Assembly (NCBI GenBank): GCA_944380315.1
Contig: CALWHG010000002.1
Coordinates: 51,498-115,497 of the forward strand
Source: an uncultured Lachnospiraceae bacterium
GTDB lineage: Bacteria; Bacillota; Clostridia; Lachnospirales; Lachnospiraceae
Reading direction: 5' to 3'
DNA length: 64,000 nucleotides
Shown: positions 36,649-45,977 of the stretch, one piece after another
Layout: each line of letters starts with the position of its first letter
How positions within the stretch are numbered: position 1 is the first letter of the stretch
Notes under the pieces: model-generated
Told to the model about the DNA's origin: nothing
What the model saw: the letters and a program-made list of their open reading frames with translations, nothing else
The model's database searches: none
Translations under genes and position numbers: made by a program

Positions 36649-37602
36649 TTAAGCCATCTTCTTCATGGTGCTGAGTGCAGAAGAGAAGTCCTCAGAGGAT
36701 CCGTTCTGCCTGATGATGATCACCTGTACATAGCCTGTGCCATCCATGAGTCTCATGTAAGCACGGTCATACATCTCCTGTGTAGGGTTGGGCATCTTTA
36801 CCCTTACCTGCTTGAAGGTGAAGTCTCCGAAGGTGACATCTGAGCTGATGGCAGCTCCCATAAGTCCGTCACGGCCATCCTTGATGAAGCCTGCAACGAA
36901 GCTGTCTATGGTAGATCCGCCGTACTGTGTAACAGGCACGTATCTGATGGTGAGCTGAGCATCATTTGTAAGGTTCTGGATATCGAAGCCCTCATCTACT
37001 CCGCCGACAGTCACTGTACCTGAGGTAGCAGGGAAGGTCATGGTGAAGTTAGCCCATGCGTTTGATACGGTCTTGCCGTTTACGGTGGATATGGTGTATC
37101 CAAGAGGTGCTGCCTCTGCAAGTGAAGGATCATCGCCCTTTCCGGAGCTCTTTACAGCACCGTTGTTACCGGTGGTGGAGCCTGCGGGAGCCTGAGTGTT
37201 TCCTGCAGGAGCCTGCTGCTGAGCTGAGGAGATGAAGCTTGCGTTGTGTGTGTAATAATCCTTCGTGCCGGTGGTATCTGTCTGGACTACTCCATTTACT
37301 ACCCAGCGTCCGTCAGCATCTACCTGATTGCCGTCTATGGTGGTGTTTGTAACTACCCAGCCCTCAGCATCGAAATAATAGCATCTTACCACACCGTCAG
37401 TATCCTTTATCCACATCCAGGTATTGGCTACGCAGCGTGATCCGTCGGGCTCAAGGGTGAACCAGTACCTTGTGGCATCAGCGCCTGTGCCTGTGCACCA
37501 CTGTCCATCTGCCATGGAAGCTGCATTTGCTGTCAGCATGGTAGCTGCTGCAATGCCTGCTGCCAGGAAAGCTGCGGTGAGCATCTTAGTTCTTGATCTC
37601 AT
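36649..37602 (-). CDS. Secreted protein with N-terminal wall-binding-like repeats
   Basis: 317 aa. Signal peptide MLTAAFLAAGIAAATMLTANA (residues 7-27), then about 80 residues of Trp/Tyr repeats (RYWFTLEPDGSRCVANTW, VRCYYFDAEGWVVTNTTI) like cell-wall-binding modules, an Ala/Gly/Pro/Gln linker, and a C-terminal domain of about 155 residues with no recognised family (VNGKTVSNAWANFTMTFP ... IIIRQNGSSEDFSSAL). Order is reversed relative to the protein at 15993, where repeats are C-terminal. AGGAGG precedes the ATG by 8 bases. Own promoter-like element and terminator; downstream of the polysaccharide run but separate. Confidence 0.82.
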   Translation of the reverse strand: MRSRTKMLTAAFLAAGIAAATMLTANAASMADGQWCTGTGADATRYWFTLEPDGSRCVANTWMWIKDTDGVVRCYYFDAEGWVVTNTTIDGNQVDADGRWVVNGVVQTDTTGTKDYYTHNASFISSAQQQAPAGNTQAPAGSTTGNNGAVKSSGKGDDPSLAEAAPLGYTISTVNGKTVSNAWANFTMTFPATSGTVTVGGVDEGFDIQNLTNDAQLTIRYVPVTQYGGSTIDSFVAGFIKDGRDGLMGAAISSDVTFGDFTFKQVRVKMPNPTQEMYDRAYMRLMDGTGYVQVIIIRQNGSSEDFSSALSTMKKMA

Positions 37603-37668
37603 ATTGATAACCTCCTAAAACTTATATCCCACAAAATAAATTTATGCCGCTTTTCATTTCACACTAAG

Positions 37669-37677
37669 ACTATAGCA
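37669..37677 (-). promoter_or_regulatory. Extended -10 element for the 36649 gene
   Basis: TGCTATAGT on the (-) strand; no clear -35. It lies in the 160-base gap after the aminotransferase gene, in which I see no certain terminator. Confidence 0.4.
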
Positions 37678-37762
37678 TTTTTTCCGGGATAAGTTTTGAA
37701 TATTATCTTACACAAATTTGAAAATTTTCCAGTTTTCAGGCTGTTTTCCTTCATAATTGGGG

Positions 37763-38887
37763 TCAGAGCAGCCTTTTGAGCACTGAGCATATCCTCTCCA
37801 CCTCTGAAAGAGGCAGCTCAGGGTATATGGGAAGGGTCAGTACGCTCTCCGACATGCGCTTTGCCACAGGCGTATCATCAGGATCCATCTGTCCCCTGTA
37901 GCATGCAAATGCATTTATGCAGGGATAAAAATACTTCCTGGGATATATGCCTTCTGCACAGAGGCCATCATAGATCCTGTCCCTTGCAGACATGCCCTCC
38001 TCAAATATGACCGGCATGTAAGCATAGTTGAAGCGTACATTTGATGGCTCGCTCAGGAGCCTTACTCCCGGGACGTCTCCAAGAAGCGCCTTGTACTGTA
38101 GATATACATCCCTTCTCATGTCTATCCACTGATCCACATGTCTCAGGTTGCATATACCCATGATCGCGCAGAATTCATTGAGCTTGGCATTGCCGCCTAC
38201 GTATTCCACGCTCTCCTTGCCGGTTATGCCAAAGTTCTTGAGCTTATAGAGCCTGTCTCCCAGCCATGAGAGCTCAGGATCCTCCGCATTCCAGGTCACT
38301 GCTCCCCCCTCTATGGTATTGAAGACCTTGGTGGCATGAAAGCTGAAGATGGAGGCATCTCCAAGTGCAGCCACGCCCCTGCCGTCCACGGTCTCTCCAA
38401 AGGTGTGGGCAGCATCGTATATGACCCTGAGTCCATGCTTCCTGGCTATGTCCTCTATGGCCTTATAATCGCATATATGTCCGTACACATGAACAGGCAC
38501 TATGGCACAGGTCCTGTCAGTTATGAGCTCCTCAAGCCTGCCGGGATCCAGGGTACAGTCCTCCTCCCTTATGTCGCACATGACAGGCCGAAGCCCGTTG
38601 CGTACTATGGCATGAGTTGTAGAGGCAAAGGTAAAGGGCGTGGTTATGACCTCCCCCTCAAGCTCAAAGGCCTGAAGCACCATCTCAAGGGAAAGATGCC
38701 CGTTGGTGAAAAGCTCAAGGCCCGATGTTCCCAGATAGTCCTTAAGCTGTCCCTTAAGGATCTCATGGTACTTTCCCATGTTCGTAAGGCCATGGGTCAC
38801 CCATATGTCCTTCATCAGCTCCTCAAATTCCTCCATGGGAGGAAGGGATGCCCTTGTCACATATATATCTTCCCTTTTGTCCATCAT
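37763..38887 (-). CDS. DegT/DnrJ/EryC1-type nucleotide-sugar aminotransferase
   Basis: 374 aa PLP enzyme transferring an amino group to a keto-sugar nucleotide. Fold type I landmarks: LELFTNGHLSLEMVLQAFEL, VITTPFTFASTTHA, YDAAHTFGE (Asp to the PLP ring nitrogen) and SFHATKVFNTIEGGAV with the Schiff-base Lys. It resembles VioA/RffA-like 4-keto-sugar aminotransferases, but position specificity cannot be read. ATG at 38887 has GGAGG 6 bases upstream; an ATG at 38905 overlaps the preceding stop as TGATG. Last gene of the polysaccharide run. Confidence 0.9.
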   Translation of the reverse strand: MMDKREDIYVTRASLPPMEEFEELMKDIWVTHGLTNMGKYHEILKGQLKDYLGTSGLELFTNGHLSLEMVLQAFELEGEVITTPFTFASTTHAIVRNGLRPVMCDIREEDCTLDPGRLEELITDRTCAIVPVHVYGHICDYKAIEDIARKHGLRVIYDAAHTFGETVDGRGVAALGDASIFSFHATKVFNTIEGGAVTWNAEDPELSWLGDRLYKLKNFGITGKESVEYVGGNAKLNEFCAIMGICNLRHVDQWIDMRRDVYLQYKALLGDVPGVRLLSEPSNVRFNYAYMPVIFEEGMSARDRIYDGLCAEGIYPRKYFYPCINAFACYRGQMDPDDTPVAKRMSESVLTLPIYPELPLSEVERICSVLKRLL

Positions 38888-38904
38888 ACTTGTCCTCCGA
38901 TACA

Positions 38905-39981
38905 TCAGAGCTCCCAGATACCGGACTCCAGATGCTTCTGTATGTCTGCAAGCTCGCTGTCACTGAGCTCTCCCTCATTCTCTGCGCTGGGGGTCTCAGC
39001 CGCCTTCACGGGAGCCTCGGTCTTATCCTCTTTCAGCTCCTTCCCGCCTTCCGGCTTCCTGACCGTTATATCCTCTCTCTTGGGAAGCCTCATGAGCAGC
39101 TTGTGGAGTGGCAGCACTCTTTCCTTTTTAAGCAGGAGCCTGAGGACCAGATCTTCTGCCCTTTCCGGAGTGCTCTGCGCAAGGAGCTCCTTAAGCTCCC
39201 CGTGCCTCGCCATGCCGGTAAGCATACAGAGACTTTCCGTATCTGTGGTCTGAGTGCTCTGATAATATCTCTTTATGCTGTCAGCACACAGTCTCAGCAT
39301 ACGATTGTTCATGTCATTTATGACATCATCGTCCACATCCAGCCTGTCAAACAGCTCATTGTAAGCGGCTATGACCCTTATGCAGGCCTCTGGATCGGTA
39401 CGGCTCACGGTCTCATCCTTCACCCTGAGGAGGGCAGATCCTGCAAGGCTTATATTGCTGCAGTGCCTCATGTATCTGAAGCAGAATTCCATCTCTGCAT
39501 ACTCGGCCATGTCCTCCCTGTAGGCAAGGCCTGCCTTGCTTATGAGCTCCCTGTCGTAGAGCTTGTTTCCGCATATACGGAAAAGCCCCTTGTCAAATAC
39601 ATCCTGAAAGCAGGCATTGAGGAAGAGCTCCGGCTCGGCGGTAAATCTGTCCACCGGTCTTATGGTCTCCTTTTTTCCAAGCCTGCCTTCCTTTACATAT
39701 CCGCTTATGCAAAGCTCAGAGCCCTGGAGGGTACAGGTATCCAGCAGCCTTCCCAGAGCTCCTCTAAGGAGCTCCTGTCCCTCTGCCAGCATGAGCACCC
39801 ATCGGCCGGAGGCCTGCCTCAGGCCTTTATTCATGGCTTCAGCCCATGTGCCCTCCCTGATCACACATATCTCAGGTCCGGGACCCTGGGCCTTGATGGA
39901 ATCCATGATGATCTGAAGCTCCTCGCACTCCTCGGGAGCATACACTATGACACTTATAGATCTGTCCTTTACATCACTCAT
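38905..39981 (-). CDS. GT2-like glycosyltransferase, divergent
   Basis: 358 aa. The first 220 residues follow a GT-A pattern (SISVIVYAPEECEELQIIMD, AMNKGLRQASGRWVLMLAEG, MEFCFRYMRHC), weaker than a typical GT2: the DxD position reads as AEGQE. A helical region follows, and the last 60 residues are charged and low complexity (KPEGGKELKEDKTEAPVKAA ... ENEGELSDSELAD). It is 31 bases downstream of a clear GT2 gene. Likely adds a sugar to the surface polymer, or is a non-catalytic relative. Confidence 0.72.
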   Translation of the reverse strand: MSDVKDRSISVIVYAPEECEELQIIMDSIKAQGPGPEICVIREGTWAEAMNKGLRQASGRWVLMLAEGQELLRGALGRLLDTCTLQGSELCISGYVKEGRLGKKETIRPVDRFTAEPELFLNACFQDVFDKGLFRICGNKLYDRELISKAGLAYREDMAEYAEMEFCFRYMRHCSNISLAGSALLRVKDETVSRTDPEACIRVIAAYNELFDRLDVDDDVINDMNNRMLRLCADSIKRYYQSTQTTDTESLCMLTGMARHGELKELLAQSTPERAEDLVLRLLLKKERVLPLHKLLMRLPKREDITVRKPEGGKELKEDKTEAPVKAAETPSAENEGELSDSELADIQKHLESGIWEL

Positions 39982-40012
39982 AAAAGCTTTCTATCTCCCT
40001 GCCCCTGTCCTT

Positions 40013-40942
40013 TTATCCTTTCCTGCCCAGCCGCTCCACAAGCTCCAGCGCCAGAGTCTCCAGAAGCACTGCCCACTGGAAGAGCCTGACGGCTGCCATG
40101 CTTATGGGTCCAGCGGACAGATAATGCCTGTAATAATATCTCTCCGAACGCTGTCGAAGCCGCTGTCTCCTGAGAGCCCCAAGCCCTGCATGCTTTATGG
40201 AGCTTCCGCCTGCATGGGCATAGCTCCTTCCTGTCACCAGCACGGTACGATAGCCCGAGTCCTTCAGCCTGCGTGCCAGTACCGTCTCCTCACAGTAAAG
40301 GAATATGCCCTCGTCATAGCCTCCTGCTGCCAGCACCTTTTCCGTATCCAGCATGACCAGAGAGCCATGGACACAGTCAGCCGCCACCTCTCTCCGGGCT
40401 CCCGTCTCCTGAAAATGTCTCCTGCCATAGTCGAGCCTGCTTCCAAACAGTCTCCTGCATATGGGCCCTGAGGCGAGCACCTCCCAAAGAAGGCTCCTGA
40501 GAGGCCAGGCCGAGGCTCTGAGATCTCCATATGTCATGCTGCTGCCGCTCCTTATGACGGCTCCAGCCGCAGCCACCTCCTCGTCCTCAAAGCAGCTCTT
40601 CATGGCACCCACCAGCCCCTCATCAAATACCGAGTCCGGATTTGCTATAAGACAGAGCGCTGAGCCTGTTATCTCACAGGCATATCGAAGGCCTATGTTG
40701 TTGCCGTAGCCGTAGCCGCCGTTCCTGTCAGACAGCACCAGAGTATATCTGTCCGGCCCACCATCCGCATCCTCTGCATTTATCCTTTTAAGATAGCTGC
40801 CTAATTTACGGGCACTGTCATCGGTGGAGGCATTGTCCACCACGATGACATCATCGATGGCTCTGAAATGCCTCAGCCTTTCCACAGCGCCCTTGGTGGC
40901 CTCAGGATCATTGTAATTGAGTATGACCGCCGCAGTCTTCAT
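40013..40942 (-). CDS. GT2 glycosyltransferase (rhamnosyltransferase-like)
   Basis: 309 aa. AVILNYNDPEATKGAVERL, VVDNASTDDS, the LCLIANPDSVF nucleotide/metal motif and VHGSLVMLDTEKV with EGIFLYCEET follow WbbL-type dTDP-rhamnosyltransferases. A C-terminal amphipathic/hydrophobic stretch (SMAAVRLFQWAVLLETLALE) may touch the membrane. Overlaps the GT8 gene by 4 bases (coupled translation). With rfbABD on the same strand, rhamnose transfer is a reasonable inference. Confidence 0.88.
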   Translation of the reverse strand: MKTAAVILNYNDPEATKGAVERLRHFRAIDDVIVVDNASTDDSARKLGSYLKRINAEDADGGPDRYTLVLSDRNGGYGYGNNIGLRYACEITGSALCLIANPDSVFDEGLVGAMKSCFEDEEVAAAGAVIRSGSSMTYGDLRASAWPLRSLLWEVLASGPICRRLFGSRLDYGRRHFQETGARREVAADCVHGSLVMLDTEKVLAAGGYDEGIFLYCEETVLARRLKDSGYRTVLVTGRSYAHAGGSSIKHAGLGALRRQRLRQRSERYYYRHYLSAGPISMAAVRLFQWAVLLETLALELVERLGRKG

Positions 40943-41952
40943 CTTTCCGTTCTTTTTCTTATCCTTGCCATATAGTATACATGTGATATGCCGTACCTGA
41001 GCTCCGGTGCTGCCAGAGTGATCAGGTCCACCATATGATAGAACAGCATGTAAAATCTCTTCCCTTTTACCTTTGGTTTGTCCTTCCAGGGAGTCAGGCT
41101 CTGATAGCTCCTATACAGCTTCCTTCCGGGGCATAGGCTGCCTGCAAACCAGGGCCTCTCATCTCCCGCAAAATGCAGTATGGCAGGATGCTTCCTTGCT
41201 CTCTCAAAGCCCTCTCTGCCTCCTGGAGGCTCAAACCAGGGAGCATGCCTTCTGAGCACCTCATAGCTCTGGTATGTATATCCCGACATAAAATTGTATC
41301 TCTGGGGCATGGGGCTCACCCATCCTCTGAGTATGATATTGAGCACGTCCTGATCCGGAAAGCTGAGGTCTCCCTCCGAGCTCCCCATATATGTGACTGC
41401 CCTTTCAAAGATGCGCTCCTTCCTCCAGGCAGCCGCATCCATCAGTATGACTCCTGAGTTGTAGTAGGGCTCACTGTCAGAAAGGCCTATGCTCCTCTTT
41501 ATCTCAGGATATATGGTGGGCTCCATGGCCATGGAGGCCAGGCTCCCGCTTTTCAGTCCCTGCTGCCAAAGCCTCCTGAGGCTGCCAATGACCAGGGTGT
41601 CTCCATCTATATAAAGCAGCCTGTCTGCCTCCCCTATGAGCTCGGGAGCAAGTATGCGTCCAAAGGCCACCGCCCCGAAGCGTCCCAGGCTAAGCTCCCG
41701 TCCTGTGAGCCCCCTGAGCCTCTGCTCCATATCGGATATGTCCACGAGCTCAAGTCTCCTTGTGGGACCATAGGTATCCACCATGGAGCTGAGCAACTCT
41801 CCCGTCTTTTTACTGAGCCCGCTTTCCAGCAGATGTATATGTATGCCTTCTGCATCCCTGTTGTTTTCCAGCAGGGACACCATGCTCACAGCCACATAAG
41901 GGGCAAAGCCCTCGTCGCAGTTATAGACTATATGCATGTCCTCATTTGCCAT
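40939..41952 (-). CDS. GT8 glycosyltransferase
   Basis: 337 aa. MHIVYNCDEGFAPYVAVSMV start, the DxD motif in LLYIDGDTLVIG, NSGVILMDAAAW, FPDQDVLNIIL and the C-terminal HFAGDERPW are the classic GT8 series (LgtC/WaaJ type, retaining). UDP-glucose or UDP-galactose are usual donors. It overlaps leuA by 11 bases and the next GT2 by 4. Confidence 0.9.
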   Translation of the reverse strand: MANEDMHIVYNCDEGFAPYVAVSMVSLLENNRDAEGIHIHLLESGLSKKTGELLSSMVDTYGPTRRLELVDISDMEQRLRGLTGRELSLGRFGAVAFGRILAPELIGEADRLLYIDGDTLVIGSLRRLWQQGLKSGSLASMAMEPTIYPEIKRSIGLSDSEPYYNSGVILMDAAAWRKERIFERAVTYMGSSEGDLSFPDQDVLNIILRGWVSPMPQRYNFMSGYTYQSYEVLRRHAPWFEPPGGREGFERARKHPAILHFAGDERPWFAGSLCPGRKLYRSYQSLTPWKDKPKVKGKRFYMLFYHMVDLITLAAPELRYGISHVYYMARIRKRTER

Positions 41953-43642
41953 CTTTTCCTGTCTCCTCAGGGAAGTAGAGCCTGTTTATGGCTGAGAAGA
42001 GTCCTCGTATGGAGGCCCTCATGGTATTTGAGGAGCGTCCCACTCCAAAGGTCAGCCTTCCTGTCTCCTGATCCAGCAGCTGTATGTAAGCTACCGCGTC
42101 TGCAGAGGAGCCTGATGACAGGGCATGCTCCGTATAGTCCATGATACGCATGTGTACATGGAGCGCCTCCTCCAGGGCCTGCTGGGTAGCATCCAGAGGT
42201 CCGTGGGCAAGTCCCGACACCTCCAGCTCCTCTCCTCTGAGCCTGAAGCGGAGCTTTACCAGGGTGTTGCGTTCTCCATGATCGAAGGCTGTGTCCGCTA
42301 TGTCTATGCCGAGGAACTCCACCGGTCCTTTGGCATTTATATAATTGTCCTCAAGAGCTCCAAGGACCTCCGAGGGCTGTATCTCTCCCTTATGCTCACT
42401 GATGGCCTGTATGATGGCCGCGAATTCCCTGTGCATGGCCTTGGGCATCCTGTAGCCATAGTGGCTCTCCAGCACGAAGGCCACACCGCCCTTGCCGGAC
42501 TGGGAGTTGATCCTGACTATGGGCTCGTAGCTGCGTCCTATGTCAGCCGGATCTATGGGCAGATAGGGTACCTGCCAGGTCTCTGAGCCGGTCTTCTTCA
42601 TCATATGCATGCCCTTGTTTATGGCATCCTGATGGGACCCGGAAAATGCAGTGAATACCAGCTTTCCCGCATAGGGATGGCGGTCATCCACCTTCATGCC
42701 GGTGCATCTCTCGTAGACCTCCTGTATGTGAGGCTCATCCTCCAGTGCGAGCCCCGGGTCGAGGCCCTGGGAAAACATGTTGTAGGCCACGTTGAGCAGA
42801 TCCACATTTCCGGAGCGCTCACCGTTTCCGAACAGCGTGCCCTCTATCCTGTCGGCCCCTGCCAGCAGTCCCAGCTCAGCCGCAGCCGTGCCCGTGCCCC
42901 TGTCGTTATGGGGATGTATGCTCAGGCAAAAGCTGTCCCTGTTTGAAAGATTGGCCCCCATCCACTCTATCATGTCTGCGTAGACATGAGGCATGTGATC
43001 CTCCATGGTAGCCGGCAGATTTATGATCATGGGGTTAAACTCGCTGGGGCTCCAGATCTCCTTTACGGCCTCGCATACGTCCAGGGCAAACTTCATGTCC
43101 GCCCCAGTAAAGGATTCAGCAGTGTATTCGTAGACGAACTCGCCCGCAAATTCCCTCTCCCACCGAAGCTCCTTCACGAGCTTGGCCGCGCTTGTAGCTA
43201 TATATTTCACAGCTCCTGAGTCCTTGTGGTATACCACGTCCCTCTGAAGCCTCGATATGGGGTTATAGACATTGAATATGACCCTGGGCATGTCCTCCAC
43301 GGCCTCAAAGGTCTTTATGATCTGTTCTCTCCTGGCCTGGGTTATGACCTGTATATATACATCATCCGGTATGAGCTTCCTGTCCGAAAGCTGCCTTATA
43401 AAATCAAATTCCACCCTGGAGGCAGCAGGGAAGCCAACCTCTATCTCCTTAAAGCCCAGGTCGCAGAGCAGCTTGAAGAACTCCAGCTTCTCCTCCACGT
43501 TCATGGGCTTGATCAGGGCCTGGTTGCCATCCCGAAGATCAACAGAGCACCACCTGGGAGCCCGATCGAGCTTCCTGTTTATCCATGTCCTGTCCTTGTA
43601 TTCAAATGGCTCCTGTGGAGCATAACGTCTGTAATTAAGCAT
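41942..43642 (-). CDS. leuA: 2-isopropylmalate synthase (type 2)
   Basis: 566 aa. First committed step of leucine synthesis, condensing acetyl-CoA with 2-oxoisovalerate. WCSVDLRDGNQAL catalytic loop, EVGFPAASRVEFDF, SIHPHNDRGTGTAAAELGL with metal His ligands, GNGERSGNVDLLN, and a C-terminal regulatory domain (residues about 430-545) that normally binds leucine. The type 2 form is usual in actinobacteria and some Clostridia. No T-box leader: only 82 bases separate it from glmM, holding an imperfect hairpin at 43669-43698. Its place inside a polysaccharide run is odd and it overlaps a GT gene. Confidence 0.95.
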   Translation of the reverse strand: MLNYRRYAPQEPFEYKDRTWINRKLDRAPRWCSVDLRDGNQALIKPMNVEEKLEFFKLLCDLGFKEIEVGFPAASRVEFDFIRQLSDRKLIPDDVYIQVITQARREQIIKTFEAVEDMPRVIFNVYNPISRLQRDVVYHKDSGAVKYIATSAAKLVKELRWEREFAGEFVYEYTAESFTGADMKFALDVCEAVKEIWSPSEFNPMIINLPATMEDHMPHVYADMIEWMGANLSNRDSFCLSIHPHNDRGTGTAAAELGLLAGADRIEGTLFGNGERSGNVDLLNVAYNMFSQGLDPGLALEDEPHIQEVYERCTGMKVDDRHPYAGKLVFTAFSGSHQDAINKGMHMMKKTGSETWQVPYLPIDPADIGRSYEPIVRINSQSGKGGVAFVLESHYGYRMPKAMHREFAAIIQAISEHKGEIQPSEVLGALEDNYINAKGPVEFLGIDIADTAFDHGERNTLVKLRFRLRGEELEVSGLAHGPLDATQQALEEALHVHMRIMDYTEHALSSGSSADAVAYIQLLDQETGRLTFGVGRSSNTMRASIRGLFSAINRLYFPEETGKDGK

Positions 43643-43724
43643 CTCCTCACCCTGATTCCTAAACCAATACGCAGACGAAGCCTTCGCCTCGTCCGCGTCT
43701 ACTCTCTTTCTATGGCAGAAGGCC

Positions 43725-45083
43725 TCAGCCCTCTGCAGAAAGGCCCCTCTGTCTTATGACCTCCAGGACCCGATCCACCAGCATCTCGCACTGCTCCTCC
43801 GTAGGAGCCTCGACCATGACCCTGATGAGGGGCTCAGTGCCTGATCCCCTGACCAGTATGCGTCCTGTATCTCCAAGCTCCTCTGCCACCCTGTCCACGG
43901 CCTCCTGGACCTCCGGATCCTCCATGGCAGTCTGCTTGTCAGTGACTCTGATGTTTTTCAGGCACTGAGGGTACATGGGGCACTCCTCCCAGAGCTTTGA
44001 GGCCTCGCACTTCCTTGCCAGCATGACCTCCATGAGCCTGAGAGAGGTAAGTATGCCATCTCCCGTAGTAGCCAGCTTGGAAAATATGATATGGCCTGAC
44101 TGCTCGCCTCCAAGGCTGTAGCCCTTCTGAGACATGCATTCGTAAACGAAGCGGTCTCCTACCTGAGTCTTTTCGTAGCCTATGCCCTCTCTGTCAAAGG
44201 CCTTGAAGAGTCCAAAGTTGGACATGACGGTGACTACCACCGTATCATCCCTGAGCTCTCCATCCTCCTTCATGAGCTTTCCACAGGCATACATGATCTG
44301 ATCGCCGTTTATGACATTGCCCTTTTCATCGACTGCCAGGCACCTGTCTGCATCTCCGTCATAGGCAAAGCCTATATGACAGCCCTCCCTGAGCACGAAC
44401 TCTCTCAGGCTGTCTATGTGAGTGGAGCCGACTCCGTCATTTATATTGGTGCCGTTTGGCTCGCAGGCCATGACATGGGTCCTGGCTCCCAGCGCGTCAA
44501 ATACAGGCTTGGCTATGGATGAGGCTGAGCCATTTGCACAGTCAAGTGCCACATCCACTCCCTTAAAGGATCTGTCTGCTATGGATATGAGATATCCGAT
44601 ATAGCGGTTCCTTCCTGCTGCATAGTCTACGGTGCGTCCTATGTCGTCCCTGAGGGCCAGAGGTATGTCTCCCGACCTTCCGTCGAGATAGTCCTCTATG
44701 AGCTCTATGGTCCTGTCATCTATCTTTTCTCCGCTTCCGCTTATGACCTTAATGCCGTTGTCATAATAGGGATTGTGGGAGGCTGAGATCATGATGCCGC
44801 AGTCAAAGCCGTCCACCCTTACTATATACTCAACTGAAGGCGTGGTGGTCACATGCATGAGATATACGTCCGCTCCAGAAGCAGTGATGCCCGAAGAAAG
44901 TGCATCCTCAAACATGTATGAGGACCTCCTGGTATCCTTGCCTATGACTATGCGGCAGCGCTTTTCGGGGTGCTGATCCTTATAGTACCAGCCCAGGAAG
45001 CGTCCCACCTTGAAGGCATCCTCTACCCGAAGATCCACATTGGCCTCTCCACGAAAGCCATCTGTACCGAAATATTTTCCCAT
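43725..45083 (-). CDS. glmM: Phosphoglucosamine mutase
   Basis: 452 aa. Converts glucosamine-6-P to glucosamine-1-P for UDP-GlcNAc. FGTDGFRGEAN start, catalytic serine loop MISASHNPYYDNGIK, metal loop AYDGDADRCLAVDE, sugar loop GGEQSGHIIF and phosphate site RGSGTEPLIRVMVEA are all intact. GGGAGGA precedes the ATG. It sits 18 bases after rfbD, supplying amino-sugar precursor beside the dTDP-rhamnose genes. Confidence 0.96.
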   Translation of the reverse strand: MGKYFGTDGFRGEANVDLRVEDAFKVGRFLGWYYKDQHPEKRCRIVIGKDTRRSSYMFEDALSSGITASGADVYLMHVTTTPSVEYIVRVDGFDCGIMISASHNPYYDNGIKVISGSGEKIDDRTIELIEDYLDGRSGDIPLALRDDIGRTVDYAAGRNRYIGYLISIADRSFKGVDVALDCANGSASSIAKPVFDALGARTHVMACEPNGTNINDGVGSTHIDSLREFVLREGCHIGFAYDGDADRCLAVDEKGNVINGDQIMYACGKLMKEDGELRDDTVVVTVMSNFGLFKAFDREGIGYEKTQVGDRFVYECMSQKGYSLGGEQSGHIIFSKLATTGDGILTSLRLMEVMLARKCEASKLWEECPMYPQCLKNIRVTDKQTAMEDPEVQEAVDRVAEELGDTGRILVRGSGTEPLIRVMVEAPTEEQCEMLVDRVLEVIRQRGLSAEG

Positions 45084-45101
45084 AATACTGTCCTCCCGTC
45101 C

Positions 45102-45953
45102 TCAGGCCTCTGAAAGCTCCTTCAGATAGCGTCTCAGTGCGTCCTCCCAGTCCGGGAGATCCGAAAATCCGTTTTTGATGAGCTTGGATGTATCCATGCG
45201 TGAGTTGTGGGGCCTGGGTGCCTTTGCTCCGTATTCCTCCGTGGATACGGGTATGACCCTCACATCCCTGCCTGCAAGCTCAAATATCTTTACCGCAAAA
45301 TCGTACCAGGAGCAGTAGCCCTTGTTGGCGGCATGGTATATGCCATATCTGTCCGTAAGTATCATATCCACTGCAAGCTTTGCTATGTCCGGAGTGTAGC
45401 TGGGCCCGCCTATCTGGTCATCCACTACCCTAAGCTCCTTGTGGGTCTCTGAAAGCTTCAGCATGGTCTTTACGAAGTTCCTTCCGTTTATGCCGTACAC
45501 CCACTGGATACGGATGATGAAGAACTTCTCGGGCACATATCTCCTGAGCGCCAGCTCTCCCTCGTACTTGGTCCTTCCGTAGGCTCCCAGAGGCTCAGCC
45601 TCGTCATCGGGCTCCCAGGGGCGCTCTCCCTGTCCGTTGAATACATAGTCGGTGGAGAAATACATCATGGGGATGTCCAGCTCTCCGCATACCCTGGCTA
45701 TGTTTTCAGTGCCAAGGGCATTGACTGCCCTGCAGGCCTCCTCCTGGTCCTCAGCTGAATCCACCGCCGTCCATGCGGCGCAATGGATCATGGCAGTAGG
45801 GGCCTCCTTCATGATCAAGGCCCTGACGGCTTCAGGATCGGTGATGTCCATCTCCTCCTTGTCCACGCCTACTGCCTCTATGCCTCTCCTGGCCAGCTCC
45901 AGCATGATGTCATGCCCCAGCTGTCCTCTTACTCCTGTAACAAATATCTTCAT
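45102..45953 (-). CDS. rfbD: dTDP-4-dehydrorhamnose reductase
   Basis: 283 aa short-chain dehydrogenase making dTDP-L-rhamnose with NAD(P)H. Rossmann motif TGVRGQLGHDI, MIHCAAWTAVDSAED, YFSTDYVFNGQGERP, active-site YGRTKYEGE and the RIQWVYG segment are diagnostic. Not fused to an epimerase domain. Follows rfbB by 24 bases. Confidence 0.95.
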   Translation of the reverse strand: MKIFVTGVRGQLGHDIMLELARRGIEAVGVDKEEMDITDPEAVRALIMKEAPTAMIHCAAWTAVDSAEDQEEACRAVNALGTENIARVCGELDIPMMYFSTDYVFNGQGERPWEPDDEAEPLGAYGRTKYEGELALRRYVPEKFFIIRIQWVYGINGRNFVKTMLKLSETHKELRVVDDQIGGPSYTPDIAKLAVDMILTDRYGIYHAANKGYCSWYDFAVKIFELAGRDVRVIPVSTEEYGAKAPRPHNSRMDTSKLIKNGFSDLPDWEDALRRYLKELSEA

Positions 45954-45977
45954 ATGTCAGTCTGTCGCTCCGCTCTG

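Noticed and set aside
38848-40089. 413-codon open frame on (+) opposite the GT2-like gene
   Set aside because: No family similarity, no ribosome site, and the opposite strand encodes a plausible glycosyltransferase in a tight operon; it reflects codon bias.
43643-43724. Possible T-box leader for leuA
   Set aside because: The gap is only 82 bases and lacks the T-box consensus; only an imperfect hairpin is seen.
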